This document shows positions 8,597 through 15,114 of a stretch of DNA of 51,628 nucleotides, one piece after another. Numbering within the stretch: the stretch's first letter is position 1; the number at the start of each line of letters is the position of its first letter. The position numbers and the translations under genes are program-made. Where the stretch lies: assembly GCA_934572445.1 (NCBI GenBank), contig CAKTLD010000002.1, positions 1-51,628 of the forward strand, in the 5' to 3' direction. The stretch is from an uncultured Oscillospiraceae bacterium (GTDB lineage Bacteria > Bacillota > Clostridia > Oscillospirales > Oscillospiraceae). The notes beneath the pieces are model-generated. The model saw nothing but the letters and a program-made list of their open reading frames with translations, had not been told where the DNA came from and did not search any database.

Positions 8597-10348
8597 TCAG
8601 CCGCTCAGCTCGCGGATCTCGTCCTGTATGAGCTGCCCCGCGGCGGCGGCGAGCTGGTCCATGCGGCGGATGCGTGCAAGGTCACGGCCGTAGATGGTAT
8701 TCGCGGCGGGAACGCTTGTGTTCTCGCCCATGAACACAGCGGCCACGCGCAGCCCCTGCGCGCGCAGGGCGCGCGCCTCGGCGGCAGTGTCGTCTATACC
8801 GGCCTGCCCGTCGTAATCGCGGCTGAGCGGCACGCTGCCGCAGGGCAGGATCTTGTGGCTGTCGTCTGGACTTGCGTCAGTGAGCAGGATGAGCAGGTGT
8901 TTGTCCGCGGGCGCGGAGCGCATCAGCTCGCCGGCCGCGCGCAGGGCAAGACCGTCGCGGTTCCAACCGGCGGCAAAGTAGTCAAAGATCCTCCGCTCGC
9001 CATTTTTGTCGCCGAAGTCCTTCAGAACGCGCAGCACCGTGTAGCCGCGCAGGCTGCAAAAGCTCGTCACGCGCACGGGAATGTCGCATGCGGCAAGGCT
9101 TTTTGCAAGGATATAGCCCTGAATGGCGATCGTTTCCTGGCAGTGCAGGCGTGAGGCTGAGCCGTCCAGCATCAGATCGACCGTGAAGCCAGGGTGGCTC
9201 TCTTCGTCGCTGCGCAGAAAGACGCGGTCATCATGCAGTACCGGCTCGCGCCAGACGCGCGCGCCGTTCAGCCAGCCCTGTCGGGCGGTGACAGATTCTG
9301 GCTGCTGGTGGATGAGCATACAGTTGCGGATCTGCTCGGTCAGACGCGCGAGAGAATTCTGATAGAGGTCGCTGTCGTGCGAAAAGGCGGCACGGTTGCG
9401 GGCGGCCTGCTCGGCCGCCTGCTCGAAAAGACGCTGGGTGTCGGCGCTCATGGGCTTGTCCGGTGAGCTCTCGCCCTTTGTGAACCAGAGGTGACAGCCG
9501 AGATGGTTGCCGGTGCAGAGCTGCTGTTCGATACGCGCAAGGCGCTGAGGGGAGAAGAGACTGCGCCCGAAGCAGCGTTCGATGTAGTCACGGTCCTGTG
9601 TCTCGCGCTCGTTCGAACGCAGACGCGCGCGCAGCGCGTTCGATGCCCGCACCATGCCGTTTTCACCCGCCGCGGCGGAGCGGCCGATGGTCAGGTCGTC
9701 CGTACGGACGATCTCGGTTGGCAGAAGCTTGGTGAGAAGCGGCGCCCACTGATCGCCGAAGTGCAGGCGGAACGGACCCTTTTTATGTACCGTGCCGTCA
9801 AATTGCAGGTATTTTTCAAACGCCGCGAGAACGGTATGGGCCAGTTCATCACTGCTGAGCGCACCGGAGCAGGTGAGCGCCTGTGAGAGCCCCTTTTCCC
9901 ACGGTGCGAGCAGCGGAGGCTTCTGTCCCAGCACTGTTTTCCATCGCTCGGACTGCAGCGCGTAGACGAGCTGGTTTTTCTCCATCCACTCCTGCCGTGA
10001 GAGCTGATATTCCGACGCAAAGAACTCGCCGGCATGTGCGCGCCGCAGCTCTGCGAGCACAGGACGCTCAGGGAGCTCCTTTTCATATACCGCGTTTTCG
10101 AGCGCGAGCCACGCAAGATCGTCGTAGGTGCTCTGCCGCGCGTCGCCCGCCCAGCGGGCGAAGAGGCGCCGCGGCATTTCGTCGCCCAGCCATTTGCGGA
10201 CAAGGCCGATAACGCAGTTCATGTAAAAGTCCGGCCCGCCGTCCGCCTTGAGCGCGAGGAACTGCGGCTCAAACGTATAGTCGCCGCACGCGGTCCAGAC
10301 CAGATTGATCGCGCGCCGCTGCTGGGCGCTGTAGCCTGCCGTTTCCAT
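8597..10348 (-). CDS. VWA-domain protein, NorD/CbbO/CoxE-like
   Basis: A 583-aa soluble protein with a C-terminal von Willebrand A domain. The metal-ion-dependent adhesion site is DGSAS (Asp395), followed by LLTDASPDD. The N-terminal ~380 residues are mostly helical and not clearly assignable. Genes of this type pair with MoxR/CbbQ/NorQ ATPases and act together as chaperone-like machines that insert cofactors or activate metalloenzymes. Here the ATPase gene ends 1 nt upstream. No obvious client enzyme (nitric oxide reductase, Rubisco or CO dehydrogenase) is nearby, so the target is open. Confidence 0.85.
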   Translation of the reverse strand: METAGYSAQQRRAINLVWTACGDYTFEPQFLALKADGGPDFYMNCVIGLVRKWLGDEMPRRLFARWAGDARQSTYDDLAWLALENAVYEKELPERPVLAELRRAHAGEFFASEYQLSRQEWMEKNQLVYALQSERWKTVLGQKPPLLAPWEKGLSQALTCSGALSSDELAHTVLAAFEKYLQFDGTVHKKGPFRLHFGDQWAPLLTKLLPTEIVRTDDLTIGRSAAAGENGMVRASNALRARLRSNERETQDRDYIERCFGRSLFSPQRLARIEQQLCTGNHLGCHLWFTKGESSPDKPMSADTQRLFEQAAEQAARNRAAFSHDSDLYQNSLARLTEQIRNCMLIHQQPESVTARQGWLNGARVWREPVLHDDRVFLRSDEESHPGFTVDLMLDGSASRLHCQETIAIQGYILAKSLAACDIPVRVTSFCSLRGYTVLRVLKDFGDKNGERRIFDYFAAGWNRDGLALRAAGELMRSAPADKHLLILLTDASPDDSHKILPCGSVPLSRDYDGQAGIDDTAAEARALRAQGLRVAAVFMGENTSVPAANTIYGRDLARIRRMDQLAAAAGQLIQDEIRELSG

Positions 10349-10349
10349 C

Positions 10350-11264
10350 TCAGTCGGTAAAAAGACGGCTGCGGTCGAGCTTTGCGGGGATACGCGCGGC
10401 GATCACATCGCGGATGAGTCCCTGTTCGTAAGCGTCGAAGGCCTTGTTCGTTACGCCCATGTCCAGCGCCATGCCGGCGCTCACGCCGCGGCGGATCAGC
10501 CGCAGGGAGTCGAGCAGCCCGCGCAGGTCCAGCGCCTTTTCCGAGATCTCCGTGTTTTCACACTTTTTCTGCAGGTCCAGGAAGAGCTGCACAAACTGGC
10601 TGCGGTACTTCTTTTCCAGCGTTGGAAATTCATCCTCGAGCAGCTGCGCAAGACCGTCCTCGCTGATCGGCGGCATCTGAATGACGACAAAGCGCGAGGT
10701 GAGTGCCTCATTCAGCTCGCGCGTTCCGGCGTAGCCGTAGTTCATCGTGCCGATGAAGCGCGCGGCGGGGTCGACCTCTACGCGGTCATAGCCCGGCACA
10801 TCAATGGCGCGGCGGAAGTCGAGTGTGGCGTGCAGCACGGCCAGCGCCTCGTTTTTTGCCATGTTGATCTCATCGAGCACGCCGAAGCCGCCGTGCTTTG
10901 CGCACAGGTACACGGGGCCGGGGCGGAAACGGACTTCGCCGCCTTCAAACGTGTCCATGCCGATCAGGCTCGCAGCGTCCATATTCACATGGAACGAAAC
11001 ATCCCACATCGGGCGGGAAAACAGGGCGGCGAGGTTTTCCGCCAGCACGTTTTTGCCCGTGGCCTTGCTGCCTGCGAGCAGCAGGTTTTCACCGCATAGA
11101 AGCGCGGCGGCCGCCGCCTCCCAAACCTCTTTTCCATAGTAGCGGTAGCGCGGCTTCGGCACGCGCGCGGCAAGCTCCGGCGCAAGAGGATATTTTTCGC
11201 GGTATTCCCTGATCCCATCCAGCAGCTCCGCGCTGAGCTGCTCCTGCCTTAAAAGTTCCGGCAA
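10350..11264 (-). CDS. MoxR/NorQ/CbbQ-type AAA+ ATPase
   Basis: A 304-aa AAA+ ATPase. Walker A is GSKATGKN (residues 65-72), Walker B is VLDEIN (Asp131-Glu132), and a sensor-like TMNYGYAG and arginine-containing TSRFVV follow. It is the usual partner of the VWA protein encoded 1 nt downstream. The start is uncertain. The frame has no ATG before the conserved region, and TTG at 11264 is the best candidate, 11 nt after AAGG. An 8-codon ATG frame in another phase overlaps the same site. No membrane segment is seen. Confidence 0.85.
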   Translation of the reverse strand: MPELLRQEQLSAELLDGIREYREKYPLAPELAARVPKPRYRYYGKEVWEAAAAALLCGENLLLAGSKATGKNVLAENLAALFSRPMWDVSFHVNMDAASLIGMDTFEGGEVRFRPGPVYLCAKHGGFGVLDEINMAKNEALAVLHATLDFRRAIDVPGYDRVEVDPAARFIGTMNYGYAGTRELNEALTSRFVVIQMPPISEDGLAQLLEDEFPTLEKKYRSQFVQLFLDLQKKCENTEISEKALDLRGLLDSLRLIRRGVSAGMALDMGVTNKAFDAYEQGLIRDVIAARIPAKLDRSRLFTD

Positions 11265-11320
11265 AGCTTTTTCATCCTTTCCTTCGGCGCGATATGCGCC
11301 CTGCTTTCTTTTTCGGCCCT

Positions 11321-11348
11321 ATCATAGCACGGAGGGCGCGGTTTGCAA
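11321..11348 (-). promoter_or_regulatory. Predicted promoter of the ATPase/VWA/HD operon
   Basis: TTGCAA (11343-11348), 16 nt, TATGAT (11321-11326) on the minus strand, about 55 nt upstream of the ATPase start and directly after the yitT-type gene terminator. Confidence 0.55.
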
Positions 11349-11369
11349 GTGATTTTTTGTGAATTCTTC

Positions 11370-11409
11370 AAAAAAGCCGGAGTTCCGCGCAAGATGCGCG
11401 GAACTCCGG
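11370..11409 (-). terminator. Intrinsic terminator of the YitT-type gene
   Basis: A perfect 14-bp stem (CCGGAGTTCCGCGC and its complement) with a 5-nt loop is followed by CTTTTTT on the minus strand. Confidence 0.92.
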
Positions 11410-11438
11410 TACTGTATAGGACCATGGGCAGCTGCGGC

Positions 11439-12329
11439 CTACAGCCGACGCTGAAAGTTGCCGTAGACCCGCAGCCCCTCGTCGATGACGACGAAGGCCT
11501 CAGGGTCAACGCTGTGGATGATCTTGACCACCTCGTCGATCTCATACTTGTTGATGATGCTGACGAGAATGTGACTGTCCGCCTTGGTAAAAGCACCGCA
11601 GCCGTCCCATTCGGTCACACCGCGGCCTGTGCGCGTCATCAGCGCCTCGTCGATACCGGCGCGCTTGGTGAAGATCATCACGCGGGCGTTAATGTTCTGG
11701 TAATACGTCTTGTCCAGCGCGAAGGAGTAGATCGCCATATAGAGGATGGAATAGATCACGGTCTCGCGGTCAAAGAGGAAAAAGTAGGCCAGGAACAGCG
11801 CGGCGTTGAAGCCGCCGACCAGCTTGCCCACGGAAAAGTCAGGATGCTTTTTGGAGAGCCAGATCCCGATGACCTCGACCCCGCCGCCCGAGCCGCCCGC
11901 AGTCAGCATTACACCCACGCCGAGCCCCGTGATGACGCCGCCGATCATGATGGCCGCCGCGGCATCCGATACCAGCGGCGTGTCCGACTGCGGGATCAGC
12001 GCCGTGAAGATACTGATGCCCGCTGTGCCGATCAGCGTTTTGAAAAGAAAGGCAGGCCCCAGCTTTGCCCACGCGATGATGAGCACAGGAACGTTGAGCA
12101 GAAAGTAGAAAAGGCCGTACATATTGAGTCTGACAGCCCCGCCGGGGACGGAATTCCGCCACGCCAGATCGAAAAGCTGCGTCAATCCGACGACTCCGCC
12201 GCTGTAGAGCCCTGTCGGGATGACGAAAAGGTTGAGCCCTGCGGCGAAAATGCAGCAGCCCGCCAGCACGCGGACGATCTGCGCGATCTGCGCCGGCGCG
12301 GCGGTCCTGAACTTTGGTGTGGTCAGCAT
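11439..12329 (-). CDS. YitT family membrane protein with C-terminal DUF2179
   Basis: A 296-aa protein with about five or six predicted membrane segments in residues 15-200, including glycine-rich stretches (GGVITGLGVGVML, GGSGGGVEVIG). A cytoplasmic C-terminal domain of ~90 residues (ARVMIFTKRAG to FVVIDEGLRV) matches DUF2179. This architecture defines the YitT/YebE family of Firmicutes; its transport role is unproven. GGAGGA precedes ATG 12329. The gene has its own promoter, a long leader with an inverted repeat, and a strong terminator, so it is monocistronic. Confidence 0.88.
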   Translation of the reverse strand: MLTTPKFRTAAPAQIAQIVRVLAGCCIFAAGLNLFVIPTGLYSGGVVGLTQLFDLAWRNSVPGGAVRLNMYGLFYFLLNVPVLIIAWAKLGPAFLFKTLIGTAGISIFTALIPQSDTPLVSDAAAAIMIGGVITGLGVGVMLTAGGSGGGVEVIGIWLSKKHPDFSVGKLVGGFNAALFLAYFFLFDRETVIYSILYMAIYSFALDKTYYQNINARVMIFTKRAGIDEALMTRTGRGVTEWDGCGAFTKADSHILVSIINKYEIDEVVKIIHSVDPEAFVVIDEGLRVYGNFQRRL

Positions 12330-12364
12330 GGCGCTCCTCCGGTCATGTTTACTCGCAGCAGCGC

Positions 12365-12398
12365 CCGTGAAGCACCATTGTGGGCGGAGACTTCACGG
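12365..12398 (-). repeat. Inverted repeat in the YitT-gene leader
   Basis: CCGTGAAG at 12365-12372 and its exact complement CTTCACGG at 12391-12398 flank 18 nt. In the predicted ~83-nt leader this would form a hairpin upstream of the ribosome-binding site. It could be an operator or RNA element; no known riboswitch was recognised. Confidence 0.5.
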
Positions 12399-12418
12399 AC
12401 GCATTTGTTCTTTATTTC

Positions 12419-12447
12419 ATTCTAACATTGAAACGGGCCGTCGTCAA
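12419..12447 (-). promoter_or_regulatory. Predicted promoter of the YitT-type gene
   Basis: TTGACG (12442-12447), 17 nt, TAGAAT (12419-12424) on the minus strand. It overlaps the region just before the XRE gene's 3' end. Confidence 0.7.
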
Positions 12448-12455
12448 ACGAAACC

Positions 12456-12881
12456 TCAGCAGAGCGTTTCCTCGTCCTCGGAAAACAGCCGGTCATTGAC
12501 GGTAAAAAGGTCCATGCCGTGCAGCAGACCGTAGATGATGATGGCATCGCGCCGGAGCTTGGGATAGAGCTCGGCAAAGCCGCAGAGCCGCAGCAGCTCC
12601 TGCGTGTCCTCCAGCGTGGCGCTCAGTCCGAAGCACAGGCACAGCAGGCGGCTGCGCGAGGGATTGCGCCGCCCTGCAAAGATCTGATGCAGGTAGATCT
12701 CGCTCATGCCGGAGCGTTTGGCCAGCGCCGCCTTGGAAAAACCGCTCTTTTCCAGCGTGCCGTTGAGCAGCGCCACTGCGCTCTCCGAAGAGAAATTGCC
12801 TTCATTCGCCGCGAGGAAGGTGCTGAGATCCGGCGCGCTCATCAGCTCGCTGCGCAGACCGTCTGTGTTTTTTCGTTCCAT
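12456..12881 (-). CDS. XRE-type helix-turn-helix protein
   Basis: A 141-aa protein with a central helix-turn-helix: FSKAALAKRSGMSEIYLHQIF followed by AGRRNPSRSRLLCL, about residues 48-85. The C-terminal segment (about 86-141) is unassigned. It is transcribed divergently from a Ser/Thr-kinase-like gene, and such HTH/kinase pairs recur in Clostridia, suggesting the HTH protein is a regulator or phosphorylation partner (inference). A GGCGGAAG region precedes the ATG. No membrane segment or signal is seen. Confidence 0.75.
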   Translation of the reverse strand: MERKNTDGLRSELMSAPDLSTFLAANEGNFSSESAVALLNGTLEKSGFSKAALAKRSGMSEIYLHQIFAGRRNPSRSRLLCLCFGLSATLEDTQELLRLCGFAELYPKLRRDAIIIYGLLHGMDLFTVNDRLFSEDEETLC

Positions 12882-12895
12882 ACCTATCTTCCGCC

Positions 12896-12924
12896 TTTAC
12901 AATAATTCAAGTACTCAGTATAAT
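12896..12924 (+). promoter_or_regulatory. Predicted promoter of the kinase operon
   Basis: TTTACA (12896-12901), 17 nt, perfect TATAAT (12919-12924) on the plus strand. The leader to the kinase ATG is about 60 nt. Confidence 0.72.
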
Positions 12925-12992
12925 ATTTCCTGCTTATTTTACCGGTTTTGATCACGGAAAACAATATGCCGACAGCATAGGGTACGAAATTT

Positions 12993-13697
12993 ATGGAGCT
13001 TTACGACGGCCTTCTCCGCGCGGTGAAAACAGAATATGATACGCTCCGCGTGCTCAAAAGGAGCCCGCGCGGGGCGGTGTCCGTCGTGCGTCACAAAAGG
13101 AGCGGCACACGCTATGTCTTCCGCTGCTATTCCGGCAGCGGCGAGGTCTATCGCCGCCTGGTGCCCGTGCTCTGCCCATATCTGCCGCAAATCATGGAAG
13201 CGGCGGAAAAGAATGGGCAGACCATCGTACTGGAGGAATATGTGCAGGGCGACACGCTTGCCGAGATCCTGACAGGCGCGGTGCTCACGGAAAAAGAGAC
13301 GCGGGCGGTGACGATGCAGCTCTGCGCTGCGCTGCATGTGCTTCATTCGATGGGCGCGGTGCACCGCGACGTCAAGCCGGAAAACGTCATTCTGCGCGGC
13401 AGCGACGCCGTGCTCATTGACTTTGACGCTGCCCGCATCTATAAGGATAAGAGCGAGGGCGACACGCAGATCCTCGGCACGACCGGCTTTGCCGCACCCG
13501 AGCAGTACGGCATTTCCCAGTCGGACGAGCGCGCGGATATCTACTCGCTCGGCGTGCTGCTGAACATCATGCTCACGGGTAGCCACCCCTCGCGCACCAT
13601 GGCGCAGGGACGCATGGGGCGCATTGTGCGCAAATGTACGATGACTGCGCCAGAGCAGCGCTATCCGAGCGCGAGAGCCTTGATGGAGGCGCTGTAA
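12993..13697 (+). CDS. Ser/Thr protein kinase-like protein, single domain
   Basis: A 234-aa Hanks-type kinase fold. The catalytic loop HRDVKPEN (residues 124-131) is intact with Asp126, Lys128 and Asn131. The metal-binding motif is DFD (143-145) instead of DFG, and the activation-segment APEQ is at 168-171. The glycine-rich loop is degenerate and the usual beta-3 Lys appears as Arg44 (YVFRCY), so ATP binding may be atypical. There is no transmembrane or PASTA domain. Its TAA stop is immediately followed by the ATG of a zinc-ribbon membrane protein, a likely partner or substrate. Activity is inferred, not certain. Confidence 0.85.
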   Translation: MELYDGLLRAVKTEYDTLRVLKRSPRGAVSVVRHKRSGTRYVFRCYSGSGEVYRRLVPVLCPYLPQIMEAAEKNGQTIVLEEYVQGDTLAEILTGAVLTEKETRAVTMQLCAALHVLHSMGAVHRDVKPENVILRGSDAVLIDFDAARIYKDKSEGDTQILGTTGFAAPEQYGISQSDERADIYSLGVLLNIMLTGSHPSRTMAQGRMGRIVRKCTMTAPEQRYPSARALMEAL

Positions 13698-14975
13698 ATG
13701 GAGGAGAGAAAAGGGAAGCGTTGTCCCTGCTGCGGCGGGGAGATTGCGCAGGGGGCGTCGTTCTGCCCCCATTGCGAGCGTGTGCTGGTCGAAAAGCACG
13801 CCGCACCGCTGCTGAAGCCGCGGCGTCGGAGGCTCGTGTCCGCTGTGGTCCTGATACTGCTGCTGGCCGGACTTGCGGCGGCTGTTCTCGCGAGGCGGGG
13901 GAGGGTCATCGACGCGCAGGGCGCGGAGCTCGTTTACACGTCGGGGGAACAGACCTTTCATCTTGTGCTGCGCTTCGGCACGCAGGACGGCGCGCCGTTT
14001 GAAAGCGAGTCGGAATTTGCCGAGTCCGTCCGCGAGGACCGGACAAGCGGGCAGACCATTGACTCGCGCCTTTTTGTGGATGACGGAGGCAGAAATAATG
14101 CGAAGGAGGTATTCCTTGCGCTTGTGGATCATTTTGAGGTCGAAGCGGAGCCATGCGGCGGCGCGGAGCTCCTGCGGATCGAAAGGACTTTCCTCCCGCA
14201 GGGATCGAATGTGGCGATCGAGGCCGTCCCGCGCTACGAGACCGCGCTCCTGAAAAACGGTGAGAGCGACATCCTGTGGACGATCTGCATGAAAAACGGC
14301 GATGAGCTGCGCCTGCGCCACAGGATGCGTCTGCTGCGCCTTCCGGTCGTGACATATACTCCGGATGACTATCCGATGGAGACGACGGAGGATCTGCACG
14401 CGCTTTTTGATATGCTTGCGCGGAAAGCAGAGGAAAATGCCATCTATGTGCTTCGGCTGCCCGCCGTGACCTATCGGGGCGAGCTGCACATGGAGAGCTT
14501 CTGCTGCGATCTTATCGGCAGCGGCGAGGGAGAGGGAACGACCTTTACGGATACGGTGTATATTGACCGGCGCGGTATCTATCCCTCGAGCATCACGAAC
14601 GTCCGCTTTGCGGGCAACGGCGTGGGCACCGGCCTTTCGGCCGCGGAGGGCGTGAGCCTGAGCGGCTGTACCTTTGAAAACTGGAAGGTCGGCGCCTATG
14701 GCGGCGACGGCAGCTGGGTCAGTGCCTCAGACTGTACCTTCCGCGGCAACGAAGTGGGACTCTGGCTCAACAACCGGAGGGGCACGACCTGCTCAATGGG
14801 CTATTACGGCGGCAGCCTGTATGAGGACAACGGCACTGCCGTGCGCATCGACGCGCTGCCCGCGATAAACGAACTGGTCTTCAGCGGCTGTGTGTTCCGC
14901 GGCAATGGGGCGAACGTGGAAAATGCGGCAATGTATGACATCGACCTTTCGGGAGTGCTGCTGGAAGAAAACTGA
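13698..14975 (+). CDS. Zinc-ribbon, membrane-anchored beta-helix protein
   Basis: A 425-aa protein. It begins with a zinc ribbon (CPCC at 9-12 and CPHC at 23-26), followed by a basic stretch and one membrane segment (about residues 46-66). The large C-terminal part is presumably extracytoplasmic. From about residue 250 it shows repeated short beta-strand/turn units such as SLSGCTFENW, SASDCTFRGN and VFSGCVFRGN, the pattern of right-handed parallel beta-helices. The cytoplasmic ribbon facing a kinase encoded with zero spacing suggests phospho-signalling across the membrane (inference). A terminator follows. Confidence 0.75.
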   Translation: MEERKGKRCPCCGGEIAQGASFCPHCERVLVEKHAAPLLKPRRRRLVSAVVLILLLAGLAAAVLARRGRVIDAQGAELVYTSGEQTFHLVLRFGTQDGAPFESESEFAESVREDRTSGQTIDSRLFVDDGGRNNAKEVFLALVDHFEVEAEPCGGAELLRIERTFLPQGSNVAIEAVPRYETALLKNGESDILWTICMKNGDELRLRHRMRLLRLPVVTYTPDDYPMETTEDLHALFDMLARKAEENAIYVLRLPAVTYRGELHMESFCCDLIGSGEGEGTTFTDTVYIDRRGIYPSSITNVRFAGNGVGTGLSAAEGVSLSGCTFENWKVGAYGGDGSWVSASDCTFRGNEVGLWLNNRRGTTCSMGYYGGSLYEDNGTAVRIDALPAINELVFSGCVFRGNGANVENAAMYDIDLSGVLLEEN

Positions 14976-14984
14976 AAAAGAACC

Positions 14985-15017
14985 GGAGTGAAGGGCTGTG
15001 CCCTTCCTCCTTTTTTT
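14985..15017 (+). terminator. Intrinsic terminator of the kinase operon
   Basis: GGAG-TG-AAGGG pairs with CCCTT-C-CTCC around CTGTG, followed by seven T. Confidence 0.75.
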
Positions 15018-15039
15018 CGGACCCTATGCTCGCGGCATA

Positions 15040-15068
15040 TTGTTTTCACTTTTTCGGGGGTGTATCCT
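15040..15068 (+). promoter_or_regulatory. Possible promoter of the secreted beta-helix gene
   Basis: TTGTTT (15040-15045), 17 nt, TATCCT (15063-15068), about 45 nt upstream of the start codon. The match is moderate. Confidence 0.4.
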
Positions 15069-15114
15069 GAATGTGATCATAAGGCACAAAACACAGGAAA
15101 CGAGGGAGAAGAAC

